Under the pieces are notes generated by a model. That model saw only the letters and a program-made list of their open reading frames with translations. It searched no databases and was not told where the DNA came from. Made by a program: the position numbers and the translations under genes. From NCBI GenBank assembly GCA_958298945.1, contig OY282610.1, forward strand, positions 64,043,088 to 64,107,087: a DNA stretch of 64,000 nucleotides, given 5' to 3'. This document shows positions 1 to 12,729 of the stretch, piece by piece (the stretch's first letter is position 1; each line of letters starts with the position of its first letter). Origin of the DNA: Atherix ibis. Its lineage: Eukaryota > Arthropoda > Insecta > Diptera > Athericidae.

Positions 1-1
1 T

Positions 2-139
2 AATGACGCTGATGATGTAAAATCATATTTAATTCAGTTTTTTGTTAGTAAAAGTAATAAGTTTTACGAACACGGAATTATGACACTGCTTGAAAGATGG
101 CAAAGGATCATCGACAAAAACGCACAATACCTAATTTAA
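2..139 (+). pseudogene. Mariner transposase C-terminal fragment (cut by window edge)
   Basis: An open frame enters from the left edge and ends at TAA 137-139. It encodes 45 residues ending in FYEHGIMTLLERWQRIIDKN and a Tyr-Leu-Ile tail. That is the standard C-terminus of mariner transposases and is closest in this window to family D at 10.0 and 31.0 kb. The catalytic region lies outside the window, so activity cannot be judged. No terminal inverted repeat is recognisable downstream, so the element may be end-truncated. Confidence 0.75.
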
Positions 140-270
140 TAAAGTTTTATTTTGAATATTATATATTAATAAGAGTGTAATTTTAGACTGCATAGGTTAG
201 TACGGGGTAAATATATAAATGGAAACTTTTATTATATGTAATAACATTTTTATCAATGGATATAAAAAAC

Positions 271-379
271 AAATTTGTTAAATATTATTAAGAAAAAGTT
301 ACAAAATCTTTAAAAAATATACAAAAATATATTTTTAAAAATTTTGTAACTTTTTTTTAAATAATATTTAACAATTTTT
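271..379. repeat. AT-rich inverted repeat (foldback)
   Basis: Two arms of about 45-50 bp (around 271-318 and 332-379) are near reverse complements. Each contains GTTAAATATTATT followed by an AAAAGTTACAAAA block. The loop is about 12 bp. It could be a small foldback element or a hairpin-forming AT tract; no target duplication is clear. Confidence 0.6.
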
Positions 380-1856
380 TTTTTATTGGAATGGGGGGAA
401 ACATGAAACAAAAATTGTATTTTTCACTATGACTAGTGAAACATTTTGTAAATTTCACATCATATATAAAGAAAAAGAAGGCGAAAGCCAACAACACCCC
501 CCATCCCCCCTGCAACTGGTAACATTTGGTGTACGTTTTTAAAATCATAAAAAATATTAATGGCCAGTCGTTGTTTATTCCGTTTTCACTATTTTACTCT
601 AATCTATGGCAGATCGTGTTTGAAATTTCAAAAAATTTTCGAATGACATAATTTCTTGTGCATAACTCAAAAGTCAACAAAAAAAAAATACAAAACAAAA
701 CAAAGAGAAATAAATAAAAACTTGGGAAAAAAATTTGAAATATTTTAATGAAAATATGCTATATGAAAAGAGTAATCAATAGTAGTAATTATTGTATAAG
801 TAGAGTAGTTACTACTAAACCAAACTGTTCGGAATCAAAGAAAATTTATTAAATACAATCTCAAATTTCATGGACACTTCATGGAGCGAGACAAAAGCAG
901 CGGCTTCAATTGAATTCAACAAAAAAAAAAGGTGTAAAAATTAAAATGAAATGAATCGGATTGCATTGAATTTATAGAAATCTGATGTGTCAAAGTCAGA
1001 AGTTACGCTAGCGTGACTTGTGTAACATTAACGAAACATTCAACAAAACCTGAAAAAGACGTAATGGTCGCCAAAAGGTACAGGTTACGAGTGCTAATGG
1101 CAACAAGTGCAACTTCTTCTTGAACCGTTTTGAAAATAAACCGCAATAAACGGTACACTTGTGTTACTCATCTATCAAATCGTAGGACTTACGAGTGGTC
1201 TGGTCTGGTATAGTAACGATAAGATTTTCACTGATAAGCAATAACGGTACTTAAGGTGCACTGTCAATTGAAACAGGTGAGCTAATTAATTGGATTGGAT
1301 GAACTAGTATCAGGGAAATAAGTGCACAGCAATTATTTTGACCTTGGTTGATACAACTTATTAGTTCGTGGAGATAGTGTAGCAGATTCTAAAGTTACCA
1401 TGAATTCCTGCAATAACGTATTTACATTAACACACGTTGAAAGAGAACTGTTATTTACATTGATTTTGATTTGAACCGATACACATTAAAATCGATTACG
1501 ATAATAAGGAAGCCGCAATAAATCTTACAGTCAGGTGAATAAAGCTCTTGGTTTGTCAGAGCTTTAAGCTCTAAAATCTTTTCTCATAATGTAAACATGC
1601 TTTTAAACTCATTGTTAACTATTTTATTATATTTAGACAAATTTGAAGAAGGGATTGATTTTTTTTTTTAAAAACTGGAGAAGAAAAACTATAGAAAACG
1701 GTAGCCAAACAAACTGGAAAATTATAACTAAAAAAAAAATGACAGTAAAACTAAAAATGGGACAGTCGAACCTAGAACAAGGGAGACGCTAGCTAGGAAA
1801 ACGGGGGTTAAACTTAAAAAATTTACTTTAAATAAACTAGATCTTTTTGTAACATA
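380..1856. other. Non-coding AT-rich stretch
   Basis: I see no open frame with family resemblance, no RNA gene and no terminal repeats here. Short open frames in the interval have the composition of random AT-rich sequence. Confidence 0.5.
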
Positions 1857-2521
1857 GGAGGTCTGTTCAATAAGTATCGCGAATTTTGAATTTCCGCGGT
1901 TTACGTATATTCGATTTTCGATTTTTTGTGGCGTTATGTTGGTAGTCATGTCTCTCACTTATTCCGACAAGTTCGGCCATTTTGAATGTTCAGCTAATTT
2001 TTGACAAATGCTTTGCTTGCACGTGTTTTGGCTCGTCTTCGATTTTTGTCCATTTTCGACCAAAAACAGCATCGCATTAGCATTGCTAAGGAGCTGTTGG
2101 ACTCTGTCCGTGACGACCCAAATTTGCTCCAGAGGGTTATAACTGACGTGGAAACCAAAGCTCAATCATCCCAATGGAAGCTGCCGTACGAGCCAAGACC
2201 GAAAAAAGCGCGCCAAGTTCGGCCGAATGTGAAGGTTTTGCTTACAGTTTACTTCGATTGCAGGGGCGTGGTGCATCATGAGTTCTTGCCACAGGGTAGA
2301 TAGGTCAATAAGGAATATTACCTGCAAGTTATGCGCAAGTTGCGCAAAACAATTGTGCAAGAACAAAAATTGGCTTTTGTACCATGATAACGCTCCTGCT
2401 CACGTATCGTTGCTTGAGTACGAATTTTTGGCCAAAAACAGCACACTAATAATGCCGCAGCCACAGTATTCCCTAGATCTGGCCCGCTGTGACTTCTTCT
2501 TGTTGTCGAAACAGATTCTTT
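1857..2521 (+). mobile_element. Internally deleted mariner (lineata/cecropia-like), family F
   Basis: The left end reads GGAGGTCTGTTCAATAAGTA just after TA (1855-1856), a mariner-type terminus. It is followed by a mariner 5' untranslated region shared with the MITE at 12,224. Coding sequence then resumes mid-protein: residues QSSQWKLPYEPRPKKARQ, GVVHHEFLPQG, NWLLYHDNAPAH and later a PQPQYSLDLARCDFFLL block match the well-known mariner group with GVVHHEFLPQGRTVNKEYYL. The helix-turn-helix half is gone. The segment with the first catalytic Asp (GDESW in relatives) is missing, because ITD runs straight into VETKAQ. A frameshift separates the two coding parts near 2300. The 3' end stops abruptly near 2521, where a retrotransposon fragment begins. 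Confidence 0.8.
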
Positions 2522-2539
2522 GATCCATTTTTTATACTT

Positions 2540-2700
2540 CATTAGTTGTTTTCGTTGACTCCTCTGGAAAGTCAAGAGCTTTCTTCCTTCCACATACTAC
2601 CTTATCATAAATTCATATCTCTCCAACGTCATTTCCAAGTTCCAAATAAATCAGAATCAGAATGCTCGGAAATATATCCTATTCCAAGCTGGAGTTCTAA
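2540..2700 (+). pseudogene. Jockey-like reverse transcriptase fragment
   Basis: About 160 bp (CTCTGGAAAGTCAAGAGCTT onward to the CTGGAGTTCTA block) are nearly the same as 3,522-3,650 within the larger jockey copy downstream. They correspond to the reverse transcriptase section after the LLW...LKS motif. It is a separate, badly decayed scrap joined to the truncated mariner. The following 2,701-3,150 interval holds a 17-bp direct repeat (GACTCATAACAAAAAT, about 40 bp apart) and nothing else I can name. Confidence 0.6.
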
Positions 2701-3149
2701 CAATTAAAATAAATCGTCATATTCGAACTAAAGCTGATAAGACATTCGGTTGTGTATATGAAAATTGGAGTCAAGCCTTAGACTCATAACAAAAATGATA
2801 TTTTAATCCAATTATTAGACTCATAACAAAAATCTGTTATATCCAATAAAAACGTACATCCCCCTTCAATTAAAAGTTATCAGTGAGTCGGCTGCTTGCA
2901 TTCCATCCTTTCAATTTTAATACTGTAATATTTGTTTCGCCAAGAATACACATCAGTTCTTACCTTCTTTGCCCTCTTTTCGGACGTACTGTGAAATTTA
3001 GAGATCCACTTTTCAATCGTTCAATCCGAATGTTAAAGGCCGGTGCCTCACCCGATTTCAATCACCCATTACTTAATAGTAAAAGTGCATTGATACCTCT
3101 GCCTTTGTTCTTTTCGATATCTTGCAAAAGCGGAATGTACGTTATTTTT

Positions 3150-4508
3150 TTTATTCCATCCTACTACTTTTAATTACATTCATTTTCAATGATATCCTGC
3201 GCACAACCTACTTTCCCTTACTTTGGAACATTTCTGCTATTAAAATGATTCCTAAACTACCGTTAATCCCGACTTCTTCTTCCTATAGACCTATCAGCCT
3301 CTTACCACTCCTTGGTAAAATTTTTGAAAAACTACCCATTCCTGCTTAATGAAAAAATCATTCCTGATCATCAATTTGATTTCCGATCCGAACACTCCAC
3401 TACTATCCAGCAATGCCATTGCATTGTTGATCATATTGCATCCTCTTTTCAGAGGAAAGGGTATTGTCCAGGACTATTTTTATATATCTTCTAAGCTTTT
3501 GATCGTGTTCGGCATCCTGGACTACTCTGGAAACTCAAGAGCTTTCTTCCTTCAACATACTACCTTATAATAAATTCATATCTCTCCGAACGTCATTTCC
3601 AAGTTTCAATTAACTAAGAATCCTCGGAAATATATTCTATTCTAGCCGGAGTCCCACAAGGCAATATCATTGGTCCCATTTTATATAATATTTATACCCA
3701 TGACATCCCAGCTAATACTAATACTATCATTGCTACTTGTGCAGACGATACGGCTGTACTTACTACCCATACAAATCCTGATATAGCAGCTTCCAACAAT
3801 TTACAATTCCATATCCACAACCTTCAATCCTGGTTGAAGAGATAGAGAGTGAGGATAGATGAAAAAAGAGTGCTCACATTACTTTCACACTTTGTCAAGG
3901 AAAACCTACACCTTTATACCGTAATAGCAAAATGATTCCACAATATGATAAAGTGATTTATTTGGGACTTTACCTGGACAACAGATTAACATGGAACCCA
4001 CATACTAGACTAAAAATAGTCGAAGCTAACAGACGTTATCTACAACTTCTTAGACTACTGGACAAACGCTCGAAACTAACAATCATAAGTAAACTTATAA
4101 TCTACAATACAATTATAAAACCTTTTTGGACTAATAGAATTGAACTTTGGGGTTCAACGCAACTTTCCAATTCCTATCGCATCCAGGCCTTACAGTCCAA
4201 GATCCTCTGTAAAATTGTTGGGGGCGTCAACGTAATGCATCGTGATCTTAATGTTCTCTTTGTTCAGGACCTGTGCATTTCCCACTATTCAAAATATCAC
4301 TCCCGTTTACCCTATCATCATAATTCACTTGTGAGAGAATTGATCTGTACTACCCTCCCCGGAAACACTCATCGGAGACTTAAAAGACAATGATGGCCTA
4401 GAGATTTTCTAGAGGAATCTAACCTTCATGATGCAGAAGATTGTTAATTAAAATATTATGTAAATTTGCTTGTGACAATACAATTGTAGTTGCAGATAAT
4501 AAAAAATA
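3150..4508 (+). pseudogene. Jockey-clade non-LTR retrotransposon, copy 1 (RT to 3' end)
   Basis: The stretch encodes in several broken frames a jockey-type reverse transcriptase. It shows TTYFPLLWN and SYRPISLLPLLGKIFEK, a HQFDFRSEHST block, AGVPQGNIIGPILYNIYTHD, and the catalytic box as CADDTAVL (YADD in intact relatives). It then has the thumb region with YLGLYLDNRLTWNPHTRLK and a C-terminal NTHRRLKRQ just before the stop at 4,391-4,393. The last 153 residues are open from 3,932. The endonuclease domain is absent, so this is a 5'-truncated copy with many frameshifts. The 3' part (4,400-4,508) is non-coding and ends in an A-rich GCAGATAATAAAAAATAA tail, as in the better copy at 42.9-44.5 kb. 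Confidence 0.85.
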
Positions 4509-4789
4509 ATTCTTTTCGTCTTAAAGTCTGAAAATGCTTCGATATCTTCCAAATGTCATTACCATCGGAACTATACGGTGCTTATAATGGCAAGTACCAT
4601 GTGCTACACCTTCAAAAACTCCAGTCCGACGGGAATATCTTATATAAGATGTTTTTCAAAAGAGGTGAAATGTTTTCAAATGGACCGTAGAGCAGCCATA
4701 TTTGAAATGTCAAAGTCTTCTGTCACGGTCAGTCGTATAAAGATACACACCTCAACAACGCTTGGAAATCATCCAATTTTTTTTTATTA
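4509..4789. other. Spacer
   Basis: Nothing recognisable; a 70-residue open frame here has no family features. Confidence 0.4.
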
Positions 4790-5870
4790 AAATAATTGTT
4801 TTTATATTGCAACTTATCGTGGACTTCTTCCAATTTATGTTCCTCACAATCAGCTTAATGTGTTCGCTATTCGTTTGCGTGCCAGTAACATTATTCCAAG
4901 AACATTGCTGCCATTCAGGCATGTGTTGATGAAGGCCAAAATTTATCGATTTCAAGGCGTTCTGAACATTTGGGACTGTCTGCCACAACAACCGAGCATA
5001 TTTTAAGGTTGGATTTCATCTTACATTCTTACAAAATTCTTACTGCACAAGAATTGAAGCCGTTTGACCATCGCAAACGCCGTGAATTTGCTGATTGTAC
5101 TCTTGAACAACTTGAAAATAATGACGATTTTTTCAAGAAAATCGTCTTCTCTGATGAGGCGGATTTTCATTTCAGTCCACAAATTATTCACGAGGGACCT
5201 TTACAGTAGCATCATTGTACTTTATTTTTTTCCAAAATGAGGAAGGTTTTACCGTTACTGTCAATGGTGAGCATCTTGGCAAATCATCTTCTCAGATGAG
5301 GCGCATTTTCATCTCTCTGGATCGATGAATGAATAAAATTATTGTAGCTGGGCTGAAACCAGTCCACAAATAATTCACGAGGGACATTTACATTTCGAAA
5401 AAGTGACCTTTTGGTGTGGGCTTATGACACAGTGGTATAATCGGTCTTGGTTTATTTCAAAATGAGCAAGTTGTAGCGGTTTTATGAGAAGGTGTTGATT
5501 TGAAAGATATTGATTTAACGAATATGTGGTTATAATAAAACGGCGCTACGTGCCACACAGCCCATGCCATAATCGATTTATTGCGGAAAAAGTGTGTCGA
5601 TAATTTCAAGAAATTCAGATGTGCACTGGCCGCTAAGAAGTAATGATTTTTGGACTTATTCTTGTGAGGTTATTTGAACTAATTGGTCTATGGTCAATAA
5701 AGCAGTAACCATTGATGCATTAATAAAATGAATATTGAACGTCAAATACGTGAAATAAGGCACAATGTGGTGGAAAATTAAAACCATCGTATTTAGTTTT
5801 GTTAACGGAGCAGAGGGGGCTTTTTGAATGATGTTATTTTCAGAACATAATTACATCAATTATACTTCAA
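4790..5870 (+). mobile_element. Tc1/mariner DD41D-type element, family C copy 1, decayed
   Basis: Broken frames match the family C transposase seen better at 40.3-41.4 kb: LSISRRSEHLGLSATTTEHILR (DNA-binding region), LKPFDHRKRREFADCTLEQL, KKIVFSDEADFHF (first catalytic Asp in SDEA), then a degraded block around CGATACGTGCCACACAGCC-like sequence for the second Asp (QDGATCHTA in the family). Around 5,150-5,400 the SDEA/HFHL and NPQIIHEGPL segments occur twice, so the copy contains an internal duplication. The 3' part up to about 5,870 matches the copy at 14.57-15.46 kb closely, including GGCCGCTAAGAAG and the terminal AACGGAGCAGAGGGGG block, so copies 1 and 2 form one subgroup. Confidence 0.75.
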
Positions 5871-8017
5871 AATATAATAATAAATTTTGGTCTGCCACAT
5901 TTCTTTTTTGTTTTATTTGAGAAAAAAAAAACATATTGAAAAACTTCACTATCGCGTATAATTTAATCATTTTATTAATTTTTTCCAGTATGTACTTTTC
6001 TTTACATATAAAAACATCCACTTTATGAGCTGAATTTGAATTCGAGTCTACGCATATTCCTCCGCATAACATGTGTTCGCGTTGGTATTATATGATCGAC
6101 AAAACACAAAACTATATTTTCTACATATTCAATGTTAACGATATTTTTTGAATAAAAATGGTCGTTTTCCCTCCTAAATATAGGACTAATGTCCAAGGGG
6201 TCATTATGTTTAGATATTGCAATTAGGAATTCCGCGCCAACAATAGCAGTCGTTATAAATAAAAAAACTGGAGAAACCGCTATAATTTGAGATTTTATTT
6301 ACTAAATAAACACACCAAAGATACAATATATAATAAAAAGTGTTAGAACATCAAAACTATTTGAAAAACTTTAAGTAAGTTCTACCAAATTTTTAAGGTA
6401 AAAAGGTTACCTTTCACATCAAGCTCAGCTCATATTGATTTTCTTCAATTTCCAGTAAATTTTGGGAATTTTCCTAAAAAGACTTTGTTCGTTTTTGTTT
6501 ATTTTTTTTTCTCTTCTAATGAAATTGATCTCTCGATTTGGTAATGTATCTTTTTATTGCCTAATATCTCTATTAGCTATATTACAACATCCGCTCTTCT
6601 ACATTTTCACTATTCCACAGAGTATCTCCAACCAAAATAGATAATATCTTCTTTTTTGTCTATTCTTATACAAGCGAGAATCAACAAATTTCCATGGTGA
6701 AATCGATAAATTTCATTTAAAATATGATGACACTTCCTGAAAGAAAGAATGCTACCGGAAATAGAATAAAAATAAATGCAAAGCTAGAGGGATATGATAG
6801 GTGCATCATGGAGACACATCTATGCACCTCTGCCTACATGACTATACAACCAACACACATGAACAAATCCTACAAAAACGCATATTTGTGTCTAGCAATA
6901 ATTCTAAATACTGAAAAGATATTACCAGATTGGTGATTGGATCCGATATGAGGATCGACCCGTGGTAAATGGATTGTTTAAGATGAAAAAAAATTACACC
7001 CTACACCAAGGGGAAAGTAGGTATTCTAACATATTATGGTCCAGATTATAAACAGTGTGGATTTGTTTGTTGTTTAAATTTAAATCCGTATTGTTGTCAT
7101 GAACCGGGGGAGAATAGATACACACATTTCGGGTAGTATCTGTTTCTTGGCCGATCTATACATGTGCGCGCATGGGAAGTCGTTTTCTGGTGCCAACAGC
7201 ACGTGCTCTTGGAAGTCTGAGCAATTATGGAATTTTAAAATTGTCCTGATCAACTTTGAAAACAGTAATGCACACGGAAATTCGGCAAGAAATTGGAACA
7301 AATTGTAAATGGTAGTAGGCACATCCAAGTCTTGTCCGAATAGAAATCGGAAGGTGTTGGCGGGTTTCTTGATGGCATCAAAATGGGAGCAAAATAAAAA
7401 ATGTGATTTTCATTTACTTAATAGAATAATTTAATAGTATCAGATATTATTACTCGTGCATTTCCCCCGTCGATTATTTATTTTTTCTCAGAATATGGGC
7501 AACCTTTCTCCACTTTCGAATTTTCAAAGATTATCTGCTTTTTGATTTAATAATTTATAATTTAGTCTTGTTTTTTTTTAAAAGATTTGGATCAAGACGA
7601 TACCTTGATTTTTTTTTGAAGAACAACAACCTGTCAATTAAAAATATTCACCAAAAAAATTTCAATACTTTCATATTTTGTTGAAGAAAGCATTTCAGTA
7701 ATTTCAGAAACTTCTTCCTGAGTTTCGAATATATTTTTAATTATCATCCTCAAAGCGAAAACTTCTACAAATTAATTAATGTATGCTTATTCTTGAGTAT
7801 ACATAATTTTAGAACATGTTTTTTTTTGAACGCTGAAACTTCAATTGAACCAGAAAGTGGATTGGTATTAATTTCTTCACATAACAGTTCTTTATGGTTT
7901 AATAACTACCTGACAATATTTTTTGAATGAATTATTAGTTCCATGTACCTTTTCCAAATAAACTTTCCAAATTTCAGAAAAAACTATTAGTGGCAAGAGG
8001 TAAATATTTAATTGGGC
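5871..8017. other. Non-coding AT-rich stretch
   Basis: About 2.1 kb with no supported feature. Short open frames at 6.46-6.64, 6.72-6.94 and 7.08-7.33 kb lack any protein-family signature. Confidence 0.5.
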
Positions 8018-8437
8018 TTCGATATGTATGGTATACACAATTTTCTGGCCAAATTATTGCAGAAGCGGCGAGAAATCGTAACGCTTGCATACTTTTATGT
8101 AGATTTTTTTATGCAGACATAATACCCACTGACATCTTGTTTTCGTAATAGAAATTTATTGAATTCCAAAAGCATAATTAATATTTATTTTAATTCACTT
8201 ATTGGAAATAAAAATACCATTTAAACACGATGGCAGGCAATTTTTATTTTTTGTACAATCTTTTGTTGTGAATTCGTAAATATCAATCAAACATCGAAGC
8301 GCCTCTATTTTGTAGATTTTCGGAGAGTTTTAAAACACGCCATTCTCCATGAAGGCAAATACTTGCATACTTTTGTTTACATCGAACCTTGTTACTATTT
8401 TCAGAATTCATAAGATTCTTGTCACTAATTCGATATT
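8018..8437 (-). repeat. Dispersed repeat G, copy 1
   Basis: On the minus strand this 420-bp segment matches 29,755-30,190 on the plus strand end to end: the AATATCGAATTAGTGACAAG start, GGTTCGATGTAAACAAAAGT, ATGGAGAATGGCGTGTTTTA, a GTTTAAATGGTATTTTTA-type core, GTGGGTATTATGTCTGCAT and TTCTCGCCGCTTCTGC. Its second half is also homologous to the right halves of elements H1 (39.9-40.3 kb) and H2 (45.6-45.98 kb). It is therefore probably a derivative of the H transposon family, with a different left half and no clear terminal repeat. Confidence 0.7.
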
Positions 8438-9994
8438 TTAATTATATTATTTTAATTCTTGTTCAAGTAATGAATAGAATTAACCTCTAATCATGACTCT
8501 ATAAGCCTGTGTTAACTATTTTCCTTGGCACCTGAAAATCTGCACATCTTTTTTCGTTTGCTTTCCAGAATATCATTGAGAAATTGTGCGTTTTATATAT
8601 ATAAAAGGTGTATTTTTACTCATACGGTAAAAAAAATCAATCAGAAAATTGAAGAATAAGAATGAAATATTTTATTTCGATAACATGTGAAGTTATAATA
8701 ATATCGTATAAGGCCCTTATCAAAATTAATCGAATTGGCTGAACGACTATGAACTATTAGCGAAAAAAACGAGAATACACACTAGGAAAACTAGGAAGAC
8801 TATAATCTATGGTATAATTTTAAAGAAATGACGAAACCATCATTAAATTGAAAAGGATGTATGAGCTTAAGAAAAGGAAAATTAAGTTAAAAATTCAATC
8901 GAAAATATCTACAAAATTTTAAAAAAAGCAAATACTTTAATTGAAAAAAATACTGTTAAATGTCCCTACTTGCTTATGAAAAAGTATAACCTTAACAGAA
9001 TAAATCTAAATTCATGATAATTTAGTAGGAAAGAATAAAATTAAAATTAACTATAAATATAAAATCAACTAAATTAACATTAATGAACATGTTCATAAGT
9101 CAGATTGTTAGGATTAAATATAAAATTAATAGCGATAGTGTCAGTAAGCAAGAAAATTATTATTAAACAGGAATGGTGAAAAATCTAATATTTAGGGACT
9201 TCTTCAGTAGATTGATAGATATAATAAATATCTAGAATCACATGATATATTTTTGCAGACGTAAAATATAAATAAGTATTTGTTGGACGTATATAATACT
9301 ATATATGTTAGTATAGATAAGGAAAATATGGTGACGTAAACATGATTATGTTACCACCTTCGACCCTATAAATACAAATTACAAACAACCCTCATGCATA
9401 TGTCAGCGCAAAAACTAGACCACCCCAGGCTGACGCTTATGCTATGAGAGAAAACATTTTCCATTTAGAAATTTTTGTTTTCCCGGGACTATACAGTATT
9501 ATATATAGGAGATAAGGAAAATTTTCGAAATAATATTATTTATAATTGAACATAAACATTGAAAATGTTGGAATAGGATCACTTATGCCAGCCTGAGAAT
9601 AATATTAGAAAAAAAATTAGGAGCTAAAACGAAAATTAGAAATTTGATTGCAAATAATTTGGCAAAATAGTAAATATTCCTTAGCATCAATGGTGCCAAT
9701 TGTTAATAATATAAAACTAAAATAATAAATACACTTTACCTATAAAAAAAAAGAAAAACAATATTTCTGGTATAAATGAGAATGGGAAAAGCCATTCTAC
9801 TCGTATAATTGATATGAGAATGCTTTAACCGGTCAAGAAGAGAATATGATGAACAGCATGTATTCGGAAAATCTATTTATTGATCATAGAGAATAGTACC
9901 CCAAATTCAGAGTGTATACGAGCTCTGAGTACAAGGTAAGAAAAAAAACCTCAATAATAGCGATACATGATAAAAGTTTTCACTAAATTCAATA
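8438..9994. other. Non-coding AT-rich stretch
   Basis: No open frame, repeat match or RNA structure is supported in about 1.55 kb. Confidence 0.5.
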
Positions 9995-11035
9995 ACGAAT
10001 GTTCGGAAAGTAATTTGGTTTTTTTTTATAATAAAAATGAAAGACGATTTTCTTATAGTGAATTAATATTTTATTTAATTAAATATTGTCTAGTCTGATC
10101 CAATACCCTTTGCCATCTTTTCGGCAGTAGCATGATTTCACGCTCATAAAATTTTTGTTCTTTGATGGCAAAAAACTGATCCAAGTTATTTTTGACCTCT
10201 TCATTTGAATTAAACGTTTTAACGTCTAAATTTATTTGTAGAGATCGGTACAAATGATAATCGGAAGGTGCTTGGTCTGGAGAGTATGGTAGGTGTGGCA
10301 GTTTATCCCATCCGAGCTCTAAAAGCTTTTGCCAAGTGGCCAAACTTGTATGTGGTTTCGCATTACCCTGTTGGAAGACTATACCTTTCCTATTGACCAA
10401 TTCTGGCCTTTTTCTCTTTAAGTGAATCATTCGATTTGTCCAACTGATGACAGTACACAACAGAATTGATCATTGTGTTGCTCGTTAGAAGCTCAAAATA
10501 AACGATTCCTTTGAAATACCACCAAACCGATAGCATTATGTTTTTTTGATGAATGTTGGCTTTCGAAGTGTTTTGAGCCGGTTCGTCTTTTCTACTCCAG
10601 GATTTTTTGCGCTTAACATTGTTGTAGACAACCCATTTCCCATCCCCAGGGATACGCTTCAAAAATGGATCATTTTCTTGGCGCTTGAGAAGTAAATTAC
10701 AAACGTCAATCCGACGGCACAAATTTTTTCCGTAAGAAGATGAGAAACCCATTTCTTTCTATTTCTTTCTTTTTCGAACTGTATTGTCATTAGTAATTTC
10801 TTGTTGCTTTACTTAAATAAAGTATCTTCTCTATTATTTTTTCCCATAAGAAGATGAGCAACCCACATGTCGAGGTTTGAGATTAAACCTATTCGTTTCA
10901 AATGATGATGAACGGTCGAATTCGATACATTTAATCTCTCAGCGATCTCAGCAGTTGTTATTCGCCGGTTTTCATCAATTAATGTCTTTATTGTGTCTTC
11001 ATCAGCAAACGAAATTACTTTCCGAACAACCCAAT
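9995..11035 (-). mobile_element. Mariner family D copy 1, inactive
   Basis: The ends carry TTCGGAAAGTAATTTG (near 10,002) and its inverse AAATTACTTTCCGAACAACC (to 11,032), a terminal repeat reminiscent of cecropia-type mariners. Read on the minus strand: a helix-turn-helix segment (IAERLNVSNSTVHHHLKRIG, 10,880-10,960), LKRQENDPFLKRIPGDGKWV (first catalytic Asp kept, the following Glu changed to Gly), VWWYFKGIVYFELL, then KRPELVNRKGIVFQQGNAKPHTS, where the second catalytic Asp is Gly, and YSPDQAPSDYHLY with the third Asp. The tail KFYEREIMLLPKRWQRVLDQ is intact. The N-terminus is deleted and frames break near 10,460 and 10,750. A roughly 90-bp insertion at 10,755-10,845 is flanked by direct copies of AAGAAGATGAGNAACCCA. 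Confidence 0.85.
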
Positions 11036-12223
11036 GCAATATATTTTAGCAAAAAGTTTAAACAGAAATAATACAAATATAATAAGAGTAACAACAATAA
11101 GCATAGAAAAAATTAAAAAGTTATGAGCTTTATCAGAGCAAACTGCAATCGAATGGTTAAATAGAGAACAAAAGAGGGAGAGAATCAGATAAAGAGATGT
11201 GCAAAATTAGCATGTAAAATAAAACTCAAATTTTCCAACACTTAGTTGTTAAGGCAAAGTCAAAATGGGATGAGAATAAAAAAGTCATTTGAGAGGATAT
11301 ATAATAAACAACACATCAGAGAGAGGAGGAACTCTTTCCAGCTTCTGTTGAGAAACTAAAATTGTTATGATGTCGGGGACCACATCGAATTTTCTCTACC
11401 CCATCTATATATGGCTGCTTATTGTGCACTCACATTTTGAAGTGTGCGTGAGGAGATATATGCCATCGTGTATTTATGAAATTACTCATCCTATGTACCT
11501 CCCACTTCCTCCCTCCCAGAAAATCCGCATTCATACACAATATTTTGCATTTTCCAATTATTCATCCCTCGTCACATCCCTTTCGATTTGATTGGTTTGG
11601 CTTTTATCTAGTGTGGATATTCTCATCCTTCCAGATGAACTTTAAATTTTTTTTTATTAATTTTTTTCTTTTAGTCTGAAGTACATTTGAAACGCAATAA
11701 TCGTATAAGCCGGCTTTTCACAATAACGATAAAGGGGATGCTTTTTGACTAACTATTACTGGCTCATATTCGTGCATTCTTGTTTGCACATAGCCAGAAT
11801 AAAAAAAACCAGCCTAACTCTTGTAACCATGGCAACGTGCCTTTTCTACAAACACACATACTTTTCACCCTTAGCCATGATTACTACGCACTATAAAGGA
11901 CGCATACCATATATGCTTCTGAATAGAATATGCAAGCAAAGTGAATATAGCAGGGTGTCTAGTAATCAAATAAAATATAAAAAAATATCCCCAAACACAA
12001 GACTGAATTGCAGTATAAACAACGGCTCCCCTCTCTCCTTGCCATATAAGTAATTTTTGTTTTTTCATCTCATATTTATATAGGGCGAATATTTGTGCGT
12101 TTCTATGCGAAGGCATATCATTGGTGATATTTTCATTCTTTTCGAACAAATTTGCAAATTATATCCTTGCAATTGAGAATGAGCTCCATGGACTTGAGAA
12201 TGAGATATTTTTTCTAGTGTATA
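11036..12223. other. Non-coding stretch
   Basis: About 1.2 kb with several open frames of 60-100 codons on both strands. None shows a conserved motif, and their composition is that of the surrounding DNA. Confidence 0.45.
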
Positions 12224-12524
12224 CGAGGTCTGTTCAAAAAGTATAGCGAATTTGGAATTTTCGCGGGTTACGTATATTCAATTTCCGATTTTTTTTTGTG
12301 GCGTTATGTTGGTACTCATGTCTCCCACTTGTGCCGACAAGTTCGGCCATTTTGAATGTTGACAAGCAAACCAGTTGTCAAAAATTAACTGAACATTCAA
12401 AATGGCCGAACTTGTCGGCATAAGTGAGAGACATGAGTACCAACATAACGCCACAAAAGAATCGAAAATCGAATATACGTAACCCACGGAAATTCAAAAT
12501 TCGCGATACTTTTTTAACATATCT
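12224..12524. mobile_element. Palindromic 301-bp MITE derived from a mariner end
   Basis: The whole element is one long inverted repeat with arms of about 140-145 bp and a short centre near 12,360-12,385. Both arms contain GTGGCGTTATGTTGGTACTC and GACAAGTTCGGCCATTTTGA. The termini read CGAGGTCTGTTCAAAAAGTA and, inverted, AAGATATGTTAAAAAAGTAT, each next to TA (12,222-12,223 and 12,525-12,526). The arm sequence is the same as the 5' end of the family F mariner at 1,857-1,990. This is therefore a non-autonomous foldback made of two inverted copies of one mariner end. It has no coding capacity. Confidence 0.85.
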
Positions 12525-12729
12525 TACTTTACTTAAGAGAACCGTAAGAAATCAACCCCAATTAACGTTAATTTTTTACCGGGCTTTGATTTTTATCGAC
12601 AAAAATTTTTTTTCGCCTGTTTGCATATTTTCTGAGATATCCAATAAGAGAGATATCAACTTTCTTCAGGATTGGCCAATTTCAAGGAATAAAACGAGGA
12701 ACTATTGCGGCACCTGAAGAGAGTTGCTA

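Noticed and set aside
11367..12149. Overlapping open frames of 67-102 codons on both strands as small genes
   Set aside because: There are no motifs, no splice or start context preference, and their composition is that of spacer DNA.
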